Assembly (NCBI GenBank): GCA_046861615.1
Contig: JBHHUS010000034.1
Span: forward strand, 1-19,947
Reading direction: 5' to 3'
From: CAZNUM01 sp046861615
Lineage (GTDB): Bacteria > Fidelibacterota > Marinisomatia > Marinisomatales > TCS55
Length of the DNA: 19,947 nucleotides
Shown here: positions 7,349 through 15,205 of the stretch, in pieces
How the letters are laid out: the number at the start of each line of letters is the position of its first letter
How positions within the stretch are numbered: the first letter of the stretch is position 1
The notes under the pieces: generated by a model
Databases searched by the model: none
What the model was told of the DNA's origin: nothing
The model's input: only the letters and a program-made list of their open reading frames with translations
Made by a program: the position numbers and the translations under genes

Positions 7349-8268
7349 TCGTTAATCCCTTTACCGGTCAAACTCAGGAATACATCTTCCAACGATGACT
7401 TGGTTGTTTCGATGCGGTGAATATGGCAGTCCTGTTTGGACAGCAGACTGATTATTTCAGGGAGTGCCTCTTCCGGGTTGCGAACGGTAAAATGAAGCCG
7501 ACCTTCTTCCTGGGTGTAGTGAAATTTTTTCAGACCTTCCGGTAATGGTTTATCACTGCAGGAAAGATTAATTGAAATACCGGCCTTTCCCAGTTGGCTG
7601 GTGAGTTCCCGGGGAGAGCCTTTGGTCATTACCTTTCCACGGTCGATAATAGCGACATTCTCACACAGCATTTCCGCTTCTTCAATATAGTGTGTGGTTA
7701 ACAGAATTGTTTTCCCCTGTTGGTGGAGATCCCTGAAATACTGCCAGAGCTCATGGCGTAATTCTACATCCACACCGGCAGTCGGCTCGTCAAAGATGAT
7801 GATTTGGGGGTCATGGACCAGTGCTTTAGCCAGCTGAAAGCGGCGTTTCATGCCTCCGGAAAGCTGTCGTAGCCGGGAATGACGTTTTTCGCTTAAGCCC
7901 AGACGTTCCAGCAAATTTTCGATTCGTGTCTTGGCCTTGGATTTTAGGATACCATAATAACCGGCTTGAAAATACAGGAGTCGTTCAATGGGGAAAAACC
8001 AGTCCACGGACAATTCCTGGGCGGCCACTCCCACCTGCGAGCGCGTATAGCGGTAGTCCTTGAAAGTGTCGCGGCCGAAAATTTCGGTGATACCACTGTC
8101 TTTACTCACCAGTCCCGTGAGAATATTGATGGTAGTAGTTTTCCCGGCACCGTTGGGTCCCAATAACCCGTAAAATTCACCGTCATTAATGGTAATATCG
8201 ATCCCCTTGAGAGCCGGTGTATTGTCATAGGATTTTTTCAATCCCCGGATGCGAATGGCAGGGGTCAT
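7345..8268 (-). CDS. ABC transporter ATP-binding protein (ABC-2 exporter, YadG-like)
   Basis: This 307-residue cytoplasmic ATPase powers the exporter formed with the next gene. Walker A is GPNGAGKTT (37-45), the Q-loop glutamine is at 84, the signature is LSGGM (136-140), Walker B is IIIFDEP (156-162) and the switch histidine is H193 in TTHYIEEAE. About 80 residues follow the core as a regulatory tail, as usual in this subfamily (TTKSSLEDVFLSLTG near the end). The gene overlaps both neighbours by 4 nt, so the three should be translated together. Confidence 0.95.
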   Translation of the reverse strand: MTPAIRIRGLKKSYDNTPALKGIDITINDGEFYGLLGPNGAGKTTTINILTGLVSKDSGITEIFGRDTFKDYRYTRSQVGVAAQELSVDWFFPIERLLYFQAGYYGILKSKAKTRIENLLERLGLSEKRHSRLRQLSGGMKRRFQLAKALVHDPQIIIFDEPTAGVDVELRHELWQYFRDLHQQGKTILLTTHYIEEAEMLCENVAIIDRGKVMTKGSPRELTSQLGKAGISINLSCSDKPLPEGLKKFHYTQEEGRLHFTVRNPEEALPEIISLLSKQDCHIHRIETTKSSLEDVFLSLTGKGINE

Positions 8269-8600
8269 TTATCTGAGAGATCGAATCCGATATGCTGGTC
8301 GAAAGAATTAGGGAAATCAAACCCCTCAACATTGGGGAAATGGACAATGGAGGCGATAAATTGCCAGGGGATTAACGTAGATGCAGTAACCTGTTTGAAC
8401 TTGGGTTTTCCCTTTCCTTTGGGTGGTTGATCCGGATCAGGAATCGGGAAATTTGGATGTTTCACCCAGACCCCGTATTCATCATAGCCAACCACCTTGG
8501 CGTACAGTTTATTGGATTCCAGACCTAACTCTTTCAGGGGCTCGTGGTCTCCTAATACTAACAAAACAACATCTTCAACAATATCTTCAATTTTCATCAT
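8265..8600 (-). CDS. Small conserved-looking protein, possibly Sm-like fold
   Basis: The product has 111 residues, no signal peptide and no membrane segment. Two ATGs stand in tandem at 8600 and 8597; AGGA lies 7 nt before the first. The pattern KLYAKVVGYDEYGVWVKHP, a Pro/Lys/Gly-rich loop (~55-66), then STLIPWQFIASIVHFP recalls the strand order of Sm/Hfq-like barrels, where a G-x-x-x-x-x-D/Y-x-x-hhh strand pair is followed by hhxxxxIxxI. This is only a visual resemblance. The stop overlaps the ABC ATPase start by 4 nt, tying it to the exporter. It may be a membrane-associated or RNA/nucleotide-binding accessory; function unknown. Confidence 0.65.
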   Translation of the reverse strand: MMKIEDIVEDVVLLVLGDHEPLKELGLESNKLYAKVVGYDEYGVWVKHPNFPIPDPDQPPKGKGKPKFKQVTASTLIPWQFIASIVHFPNVEGFDFPNSFDQHIGFDLSDK

Positions 8601-8652
8601 TTGATTATCCTGTAGATAAAAATGTTTCTTTACATTGACTAATCAATCTACA
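8601..8652 (-). promoter_or_regulatory. Leader with competing stems at the ribosome binding site
   Basis: In the mRNA of the gene starting at 8600, the segment TGTAGATTGATT (complement of 8641-8652) can pair in two ways. It can pair with ATCTACA (complement of 8611-8617), which abuts the AGGA Shine-Dalgarno sequence, or with AATCAA (complement of 8601-8606), which touches the start codon. A small inner stem, AATGT with ACATT (8621-8625, 8632-8636), fits inside the first fold. Such a layout could limit ribosome access to the first gene of the exporter unit. No trigger is visible. Confidence 0.35.
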
Positions 8653-8714
8653 CAACGTACTGATAAGATTCGCCTCTCATTGTAACTGGAATGTAAGGAT
8701 CATTTCGGGGTTAT

Positions 8715-9332
8715 TTAAAACGATAGGGTGATTTTAATCAGGGGTGGAGGTACGGTATTTAAGGTATGTCGAACGGATTTATTCAATCCGGAATAGATCA
8801 GCGATCCCACTATCCAACCGGTAATCCATCCGGCAAACACGTCACCGACAAAGTGGTTACCAACATAAACCTGACTATAGGCCGAAAGACCGGCATAGCC
8901 AATTAATAAAGGCAATGCCCCGGGGTAGAAATGGCTTAAAAAGGAAGCATAAGCGGCGCTGGAAGCGACATGGCCGGAAGGGAAGGAAGGTGTAATCCGG
9001 GTATTCCAGAAATGAGGTTGGTAGATTCGCTGGGGCCGTGGCCGCTGGATGGAATACTTGGCTACTATTACGGGGAGTTGAGTTATCACCAGAGTGGCAG
9101 CCAGGGCAGTGGCTACCTCCCGATTTCCCGATTGGTACCAGTTAAAAGCATTTCCGAATTCCAGGAACGGTGTGCCCAGGGAAATGGATTCGAAAAAAAT
9201 ATCCTGGTATTTATGCCGGTTATTTCCCTGAATTCGATAGGAAATATTTTGATCAAATTGGCCAATCCCGGTGCTGTAAAGCGATTGAAGGCTGATTAAA
9301 AGTATCAGAACAGTTCGGAAACGGGCTTTCAT
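8715..9332 (-). CDS. PAP2-family phosphatase with altered third motif
   Basis: This 205-residue membrane or exported protein has an N-terminal signal-like segment (TVLILLISLQSLYS). PAP2 enzymes dephosphorylate lipid phosphates or similar substrates. The three family motifs are present: K92-x6-R99-P100, P118-S-G-H121, and S153-Q-V-Y-V-G-N-H160 with D164. The Arg normally following the serine in the third motif, which contacts phosphate, is Gln154 (codon CAG). The nucleophile H160 and the partner D164 are intact. It is the last gene of the ligA chain; its ATG overlaps the ligA stop by 4 nt. Activity is likely but may be weakened or altered. Substrate unknown. Confidence 0.85.
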   Translation of the reverse strand: MKARFRTVLILLISLQSLYSTGIGQFDQNISYRIQGNNRHKYQDIFFESISLGTPFLEFGNAFNWYQSGNREVATALAATLVITQLPVIVAKYSIQRPRPQRIYQPHFWNTRITPSFPSGHVASSAAYASFLSHFYPGALPLLIGYAGLSAYSQVYVGNHFVGDVFAGWITGWIVGSLIYSGLNKSVRHTLNTVPPPLIKITLSF

Positions 9333-11338
9333 TCCTGATTTACCAGCTTTGAAAATTCTTCTTCATTGAGAATTTTTACACCCAGCGCTTGCGCTTTTTT
9401 CAGCTTACTGCCGGCCCCGGGTCCAGCCACTACGTAACTGGTTTTACGGCTGACTGAATTGGTTGCCCGGCCGCCCAGCCGTTCTACTATTTCCTGGGCT
9501 TCCTGGCGGGTAAATTGTTCCAGGGTGCCCGTAAAAACGAAGGTTGTATTGATCAGTGGTTTGAACCCGGAATCAGCCGCCTGGGCAATAGTGACGCCTT
9601 GATCCAGGCAGGACCTGACCACCTGCCGATTGGTCGCATCACTCCAAAAGCGGACAATAGCATCAGCCACAATCGGCCCCACTTCATCCAGAGCTTCCAG
9701 ATATTCACGTTCTGCCTGCATGAATGTCTCCAGGTCACTTTCAAAGGCCTGTTCCAGCACTTGTGAGAGATGGTTACCCACGTTCCGGATCCCCAGGGCA
9801 TTAATAAAGCGGGCAAACGTTGTTTGTTTGGCTTTATCAATTGCCTTTAACAGATTCCCCGCGGATTTAGCACCCATCCGCTCCAAATTTTCCAGGGTAT
9901 CGAATGAGAGCCGAAAAATGCCATCTACGGTCTTCAGTTCACCGGTTTCTACCAGTTGATCGATTAATTTTTCACCAAATCCGTCAATATCCAGAGCGCC
10001 CTTGGAAACAAAATGTTTCAACCGTCCTTTTATCTGGGCGGGGCAGGAGAGATTCTGGCAGCGGGACACGGCTTCTCCCGGCGGTCGGTAAGATTCATGA
10101 TTACAGACCGGGCAGCGGTCCGGTAGTTTAAACGGAGTGGTTCCTTTGGGTCGCCGGGCCTGGATTACCTTTACTACTTCAGGGATTACATCGCCGGCCC
10201 GCTGGATTAATACGGTGTCTCCCACACGAATGTCTTTCCGGTCGATTTCATCCTGGTTGTGGAGGGTGGCATGGGTGACGGTGATACCACTGACCTTAAC
10301 CGGTTTCAATTGGGCAACGGGTGTCAGGGCGCCGGTGCGACCGACGGAAACAGTGATTGCCTCCACCTGGGTTGTGACTTGCCGGGCTTTGAATTTCCCG
10401 GCAATGGCCCACCGGGGCGAACGGCTGCGAATACCCAATTGGTTGCGTTGGTGATAGGAGTTGACTTTTATAACTGTTCCGTCGATTTCGTAGGGCAGAT
10501 CATGGCGCCGTTGTTCCAACTGACGGTAATACGCTAAAGCGGCTTCAATATCTTCAAGGGCTTTGATCTCCGGATTTACCGGTAATCCCCAGTCTTTCAG
10601 GGCGTTTAACAACTCCTTGTGAGTTGAAAATGACCTCCCCCTGACGATGCCAATTTCGTAACAATAAATTGAAAGCGACCGTTGGGCCGTTATTTCCGGG
10701 TCCAACTGTCGTAGACTACCGGCAGCGGCATTCCGAGGATTGGCAAACAGCGTATTCTGGTCCTGTTCACGCTGCCGGTTTAATTTTTTAAAGCTTTCCT
10801 TAGTCATGAATACTTCACCCCGGACTTCCAACAGCTTCGGTGCACTGGTTGTCTCCGTCCGTAATATCAGGGGAATGGCGGGAATCGTCCGCAAATTCGA
10901 TGTAATATCTTCACCGGTGAAACCATCGCCCCTGGTGGAACCATTAACGAATCGTCCGGCTTCGTAGACCAGTTCAACTGCTAAACCGTCCAATTTTGGT
11001 TCCCCGACGTAATCAATTTCTGCGTCGGTGTTAATACCTTTTTTCACCCGTAAATCAAAGGCCCGTAGTTCCTCTGTATTCATGGCATTTTCAAGGGAAA
11101 GCATGGGGATACGGTGGGTGACCGAACCAAATGTCTCCAGTGGTTTGGAACCGACCCGCTGGGTGGGAGAATCCGGTGTTACCAATTCTGGGTGTTCGAT
11201 TTCCAGTTTTTGTAATTGTCGAAACAACCGATCGTATTCAGAATCGGAAATGAGCGGATCATCCAGAACATAGTAACGATAATTATGCTCCCGTAATTGA
11301 TCTCTTAGAATCTGGATTTGTTTATTAACCGGATTCAT
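9329..11338 (-). CDS. ligA: NAD-dependent DNA ligase
   Basis: LigA seals nicks in duplex DNA during replication and repair, using NAD+ as adenylate donor. The 669-residue chain is full length. It shows the Ia domain (EHNYRYYVLDDPLISDSEYD), the adenylation motif KLDG with K115, the RGDGFTGED block (~136-144), an OB fold around 320-390, a zinc site (C409, C412, C427, C432) and helix-hairpin-helix repeats (~440-580). A BRCT domain ends it (~594-669, FVFTGTLEQF and SYVVAGPGAGSK). All key residues look intact. It overlaps both neighbours by 4 nt (ATGA), so it is embedded in a translationally coupled unit of envelope genes. No promoter of its own is visible. Confidence 0.98.
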   Translation of the reverse strand: MNPVNKQIQILRDQLREHNYRYYVLDDPLISDSEYDRLFRQLQKLEIEHPELVTPDSPTQRVGSKPLETFGSVTHRIPMLSLENAMNTEELRAFDLRVKKGINTDAEIDYVGEPKLDGLAVELVYEAGRFVNGSTRGDGFTGEDITSNLRTIPAIPLILRTETTSAPKLLEVRGEVFMTKESFKKLNRQREQDQNTLFANPRNAAAGSLRQLDPEITAQRSLSIYCYEIGIVRGRSFSTHKELLNALKDWGLPVNPEIKALEDIEAALAYYRQLEQRRHDLPYEIDGTVIKVNSYHQRNQLGIRSRSPRWAIAGKFKARQVTTQVEAITVSVGRTGALTPVAQLKPVKVSGITVTHATLHNQDEIDRKDIRVGDTVLIQRAGDVIPEVVKVIQARRPKGTTPFKLPDRCPVCNHESYRPPGEAVSRCQNLSCPAQIKGRLKHFVSKGALDIDGFGEKLIDQLVETGELKTVDGIFRLSFDTLENLERMGAKSAGNLLKAIDKAKQTTFARFINALGIRNVGNHLSQVLEQAFESDLETFMQAEREYLEALDEVGPIVADAIVRFWSDATNRQVVRSCLDQGVTIAQAADSGFKPLINTTFVFTGTLEQFTRQEAQEIVERLGGRATNSVSRKTSYVVAGPGAGSKLKKAQALGVKILNEEEFSKLVNQE

Positions 11339-11784
11339 TGTCGCAATTCAGACCTACGTTTGAAATATTCCGTCGGGTCCAATAAGAATTTGGTAATGGG
11401 GTTTAAGTTTCCAAGACTGTCAACCGGAGTAGCATAAAGGGCGCCATCTTTGGTAGTAACGGTAAAGAAATACGTTATTTGGGAGGCGGGATGTTCCAGG
11501 GGATCGTAGCGGAACAGAAAGCGGGGAGCGTTCAGCGTCATGGGAATTTCATGAAAGCGGGGCAGAGAATCGGTTTTGTAAAACAGACTCACGGATTCCA
11601 GGCTGTCCCGGGGGAAATCAATAAATACTTCCAAGTTAAAGGGACGGGTGTTGAACAGCACCCGGTCGGGGAGATGAAACACGCGCGGGGTGCTGGAGAA
11701 ATGAGGCTCTGAAATCAGGTTTGAATCCGGTGGTGTTTCTTCTAAGGGTAGCAGAAGGGTAGCCAGTAATAAATACCAGTTCAC
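11335..11784 (-). CDS. Small secreted protein of unknown function
   Basis: This 149-residue protein has a short hydrophobic start (NWYLLLATLLLPL) that probably acts as signal peptide, then a Pro/Ser-rich linker. One beta-rich domain follows (VLFNTRPFNLEVFIDFP, VSLFYKTDS, QITYFFTVTTKDG), resembling an immunoglobulin or fibronectin type III-like sandwich in strand pattern. I recognise no named family. It is locked between the desulfurase-like gene and ligA by 4-nt overlaps on both sides. Confidence 0.65.
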   Translation of the reverse strand: MNWYLLLATLLLPLEETPPDSNLISEPHFSSTPRVFHLPDRVLFNTRPFNLEVFIDFPRDSLESVSLFYKTDSLPRFHEIPMTLNAPRFLFRYDPLEHPASQITYFFTVTTKDGALYATPVDSLGNLNPITKFLLDPTEYFKRRSELRQ

Positions 11785-13265
11785 AGCTCTTCCAGGTAGC
11801 TTGCCACTGCCTCTGCAATCCGGAAATGGTTCACCGATTCCATTTTAAAGGTTTGGTGGACATAATCGCCATTTTCATTTACCTGGTAGTGGGATGATAA
11901 CTCCGCTTTCCGGGAAACAATTTCCTTTAAAGATGTAATCAGGGTCTTCACATCTGCCGCTGTGTTGTAAAGACCGAAGGAAGCCCGTACCATTCCCGCC
12001 AACAGCTTGTACTGGTGGCGTTGACTTCCGTCAGGAACGGAGCCGAACGAATCGATGATTTCATCCAAAATCATTTCCTTCACATAGGGATGGGCACAGA
12101 AACATTCGTTCCGGACGGCAATGTTAAAGTAATCGTTCAGGATTGCTGCGGTCAGCCCGTGATGTAACCCCCGGACGTTGAAGGAAATGGAGCCTGCCCG
12201 GGGGCAGGTGCCCGGGCCGGTTTCACCGTAAATGATTAAATCGGGAATTGTTTGCATCGCTTCCAATGACTGCTGTAATAAAGTATCTTCTTCCCGGCTG
12301 AGGGACTCCATCCCGATATAATTCAACACTTCCAGGGCGGCTGCCAGAGCTATTACTCCGGGAATATTGGGCGTACCGGCCTCTTCCCGGTCGGGGAAGG
12401 TCCGTTTGATTTCGTAGTTTTCAATGGAAACATTTTCCACCATTCCACCACCCACTTCTTCCGGCTCAATTCCTTGCAGGATTTTTTTTCGGCAGACCAC
12501 TACCCCCGGTGAGCCAGGGGCATAGGTTTTATGTCCGGAGAAAACAAAGACATCGATATCCCGGGCCGGATTGAAGTGCCCGCCTAACTGAACCGGTAAA
12601 TGTGCTACCATTTGGGCTCCGTCCACTAAAATAATTGCATCATGACGATGAACGACTTTTGCGATCTTGTGAATTGGATTAATAATTCCGGTGACATTAC
12701 TAACGCCGGTAATGGCCACGTAATTAACGCGGCCGGCCTGGCGTTTCAATTCCTGCTCCAACGCAGCCATATTCAGACACCCGGGCTGGTCACCGTGGCG
12801 GGTATCCAGGGGAATATGAATAACTCTCCCGGCGTGCTTCCGATGGGGGAGATCGTTGGAATGATGTTCCATGAGAGATACCAGAACAGTATCCTTCTCC
12901 GGCCGGTAATCCCGTAGTACCCGGGCCATCCGGTTCAGTCCGCCGGTGGCACCGCTGCCGGTGAAAAAACAGGTGTAATCCTGTGGATCGGCTTTCAAAA
13001 AAGAAAGAATTCTTTCATGAGCCCAGCCGTATTCCCGGGTGGTTATTTTGGCCGAAAAGTGTAACAGGCTGTGGGAGTTGGCATAATGATCCAGGAAGGT
13101 AGTTACTGCCCGGTGAGCAGCTCCCATCATCAGCGTGGATGCAGTGGAGTCGAGATACACACGCCTGGTTTTACGACCGTCTGCCAGAGTGTAGGTAGTG
13201 TTCAGTCCGATAAAATCCCGCTGAATTTGTTGCAATAAATTGTTTTTTTGTACGGTAAGATTCAT
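11781..13265 (-). CDS. Class V aminotransferase-fold enzyme, cysteine desulfurase/selenocysteine lyase-like
   Basis: The chain of 494 residues is a PLP enzyme of the SufS/CsdA type. It has TGSGATGGLNR (~102-112), the cofactor-stacking EHHSND (133-138), the PLP aspartate D215 in VDGAQ, the Schiff-base lysine K246 in SGHKTYAPGSPG, and the active-site loop RNECFCAHP with C390 where desulfurases have their catalytic Cys. C388 nearby gives a Cys-Phe-Cys pair. It is about 80-90 residues longer than typical SufS, mostly at the C-terminus (~410-494). Starting at 13265 gives an ATGA overlap with the upstream gene, like the other junctions in this unit; the ATG at 13289 would overlap by 28 nt. Sulfur mobilisation is likely, but no SufE, SufU or IscU gene is in view. 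Confidence 0.85.
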   Translation of the reverse strand: MNLTVQKNNLLQQIQRDFIGLNTTYTLADGRKTRRVYLDSTASTLMMGAAHRAVTTFLDHYANSHSLLHFSAKITTREYGWAHERILSFLKADPQDYTCFFTGSGATGGLNRMARVLRDYRPEKDTVLVSLMEHHSNDLPHRKHAGRVIHIPLDTRHGDQPGCLNMAALEQELKRQAGRVNYVAITGVSNVTGIINPIHKIAKVVHRHDAIILVDGAQMVAHLPVQLGGHFNPARDIDVFVFSGHKTYAPGSPGVVVCRKKILQGIEPEEVGGGMVENVSIENYEIKRTFPDREEAGTPNIPGVIALAAALEVLNYIGMESLSREEDTLLQQSLEAMQTIPDLIIYGETGPGTCPRAGSISFNVRGLHHGLTAAILNDYFNIAVRNECFCAHPYVKEMILDEIIDSFGSVPDGSQRHQYKLLAGMVRASFGLYNTAADVKTLITSLKEIVSRKAELSSHYQVNENGDYVHQTFKMESVNHFRIAEAVASYLEEL

Positions 13266-14242
13266 GGTTTTGGTCGTTTTTTGAACCACAAAATTAATAT
13301 CCCCAGGATCACCAGCGTACTGATAAGAATTGTTGTCTGGATTCGCCTGGCGGAATACAGAATGGAGGTTGCCTGGATCTGGTAATCGTCGTTGAGGAAA
13401 TCATCCAGCGTGAAATACCATTTCAACGTATCACCGAAAATACTGTCAGCGTTGGTGGAGGTCACTTGACCGGGCAGCAGCGCCTGATAGATGAAATTGT
13501 CATCACGCAGGCCGGTGGTCACAGTTAATTCATCTTTGTAAACACGGATAGATTTCAGTAATGCCGGAAGATAGCGCTCCGGCAGTTGAGGCAGGAAGGG
13601 ACCAAGGGAAGAACGAATAAATTTTTCCCAGGCAGTCAGATCTGCAAACATGGACTTTTCATGCACGCGGTAAAAGATGCCTCTCAAATGATTTTGAATC
13701 CGCTCCAACAGAAGCCGGTTAATGGCAATTTCCGGTTGCGCTTGCAGGTCTTCCATCGCCTGGTTAACCATGTAAAAAAGCGCTTCAGCGATCCAGCGGG
13801 TACTGTCGGAATCCAGGTTTTCCAGGCTTTTGGCAAATTCAGGGTATTTCTGAAAGGCCCGCCGCCCGGTAAAGGTTTGATTCAATTTGTAAGTGGTGGA
13901 GAATAAACTTCGTTCCCGTTTAACTAACAGGGGATAGGTCAATGGTGCCGGTGAAGGTATTGTTTGAAAAAAGCTGGAATCTGTTAACAATGCCTCCGAC
14001 TTTTGGATCCAGATCGTATCCTGATTGGAGCTATTAATTTCCTTATCGGTAAAAGTGGTCCACCGGGAACCCCGGGGGTGGAGAAAGTCGTTATCAAACA
14101 CATCGACTGAATCTCCCCTGGTGGTAAAATTCATCAGGTAACGTCCATCAGGTATCACCCGAATGGTGATCAATGTTTCAACACATTGTAAAGACAGGAA
14201 GGCACAACTCAGAATTAGTATTGACTGCCAGGATTTACGCAT
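13262..14242 (-). CDS. Putative lipoprotein with C-terminal membrane anchor
   Basis: This 326-residue protein has a signal sequence ending LSCAFLSLQC. The cysteine at 20 may be lipidated, although Gln before it is not canonical. After it comes a strand TLITIRVIPDGRYLMNF, in the style of LppM-like lipoproteins where hhhxPDG follows the signal, then a helical middle (~110-240). One strong transmembrane helix (TTILISTLVILGILILWF) and a basic tail KKRPKP close it. I recognise no named family. The start at 14242 overlaps the preceding gene by 8 nt and fits a signal peptide; a start at 14305 would place 21 non-signal residues ahead of it. Membrane location is inferred. Confidence 0.7.
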   Translation of the reverse strand: MRKSWQSILILSCAFLSLQCVETLITIRVIPDGRYLMNFTTRGDSVDVFDNDFLHPRGSRWTTFTDKEINSSNQDTIWIQKSEALLTDSSFFQTIPSPAPLTYPLLVKRERSLFSTTYKLNQTFTGRRAFQKYPEFAKSLENLDSDSTRWIAEALFYMVNQAMEDLQAQPEIAINRLLLERIQNHLRGIFYRVHEKSMFADLTAWEKFIRSSLGPFLPQLPERYLPALLKSIRVYKDELTVTTGLRDDNFIYQALLPGQVTSTNADSIFGDTLKWYFTLDDFLNDDYQIQATSILYSARRIQTTILISTLVILGILILWFKKRPKP

Positions 14243-15080
14243 GGGTCTGGAATTTAGGGTATATCCGGGGGAAAATGTAGAGGGCAACCACGCCGTCGAT
14301 AGCACCCACCAGAGTATCTATACTGTAATGATAAGCACAGGCGACAGTAGCCACCAGAATGCTGAAAAGAAATAGGATCAGGGGGTATTTCCAGCGCGGG
14401 AAAAACAGGCTAGCGTAGGCCGTCATAACTACTGCTGCCGCAGCGTGCAGGCTGGGAAAAGCACCGCCATAAACGGGGACAATACTGTAGATGAAATTCA
14501 TAATATTAGTAAACAGGCTGCCCTGATTAATCATGAGAATACGGGCATCAGCCGGTCCCCGGGTAGGGAATAAAATAATTATCCATAAATGTACGATCAT
14601 GGTAGCTATAACGGTAAAGAGATATTCATTCACTTTTCCCCGGTGTTTCCAGAAGGCCAGCATGGCGAAGACCCCCAATCCCAGGTAATAAAGAAAATAG
14701 GAACCGTGAAAAAATTCCATCCAGAAGTTGTTCAGGGATTGGGGTAATAGTTCAAACCAGTAATTCCGGAAAATTATTTTTTCCCAGCGTAGAATCACCG
14801 CGTCCAGATCGTTGGTAATTAAAGTGTGCCGCAGGACGGTCGCCTGAGGATAAAGCCAGATAAACAGAAACAGGGGATAAAAGGTTCGGATAAAACCAGG
14901 GGTCGTCGATTGGCGTTTCTGCCGTCGAACCACTGGAAGTACTAAGATAGTAATAATTACCAGGTTGATCAGCAGGTGCAGGGTAAAATATTTCGGCGGG
15001 TGTGGTGCCAGGATAAGATGGACGGTAAGCGTCGCTTCGTAGAGTAATAGAATTAATTCAATCGGTCTCAGAGCAACCAT
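14235..15080 (-). CDS. PAP2/Aur1-like integral membrane phosphatase or phosphotransferase
   Basis: This 281-residue protein has about six hydrophobic segments. The active-site pattern is that of the Aur1/Ipt1-like PAP2 branch: FPTRGP (171-176), then GAFPSLHAA with PSLH at 209-212 in place of PSGH, and AYHYSIDTLVG with H251 and D255. Members act on lipid-linked phosphates, either removing phosphate or moving a phospho-head group. It is the first gene of the six-gene unit that includes ligA. An imperfect dyad lies 37-59 nt upstream of the ATG. Substrate unknown. Confidence 0.85.
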   Translation of the reverse strand: MVALRPIELILLLYEATLTVHLILAPHPPKYFTLHLLINLVIITILVLPVVRRQKRQSTTPGFIRTFYPLFLFIWLYPQATVLRHTLITNDLDAVILRWEKIIFRNYWFELLPQSLNNFWMEFFHGSYFLYYLGLGVFAMLAFWKHRGKVNEYLFTVIATMIVHLWIIILFPTRGPADARILMINQGSLFTNIMNFIYSIVPVYGGAFPSLHAAAAVVMTAYASLFFPRWKYPLILFLFSILVATVACAYHYSIDTLVGAIDGVVALYIFPRIYPKFQTHA

Positions 15081-15116
15081 AGGGCTGAAATTAGGAAAGG
15101 ACTAATGATTTCCCTG

Positions 15117-15139
15117 CTGATTTTAGCGGTTAAAGTCAG
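15117..15139 (-). promoter_or_regulatory. Imperfect palindrome upstream of the ligA-containing unit
   Basis: CTGATTTTAG and its partner in GTTAAAGTCAG pair 15117-15126 with 15130-15139, with two G-T mismatches, around three bases. It sits 37-59 nt upstream of the first ATG (15080), where an operator would lie. A TAAAAT sequence on the minus strand inside it could be a -10 element, but no matching -35 is clear. Confidence 0.3.
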
Positions 15140-15156
15140 TGATAAAAGCGGAAAAT

Positions 15157-15188
15157 AAAAAAGGCCCGACAGTCGTCGAGCCTTTTTT
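15157..15188 (-). terminator. Rho-independent terminator after the TPR/SLH lipoprotein gene
   Basis: AAAAAAGGC (15157-15165) pairs with GCCTTTTTT (15180-15188). An inner stem, CGAC (15167-15170) with GTCG (15175-15178), closes an AGTC loop. The T-run is present on both strands, so it could work in either direction. It ends the transcript of the gene finishing at 15206 and isolates the unit that begins at 15080. Confidence 0.85.
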
Positions 15189-15205
15189 ATGCGTTCAGAT
15201 TTTAA

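Noticed and set aside
8635..8646. TTGACTAATCAA as a possible FNR box
   Set aside because: The half-sites are two bases too close for that family, and the bases are better explained by the leader stems.
9515..10967. Several open frames on the plus strand within ligA
   Set aside because: They are antisense to a complete, motif-intact ligA and show no protein features.
14243..14305. Longer N-terminus for the lipoprotein gene
   Set aside because: The extra 21 residues precede a signal sequence and lie inside the PAP2/Aur1-like gene.
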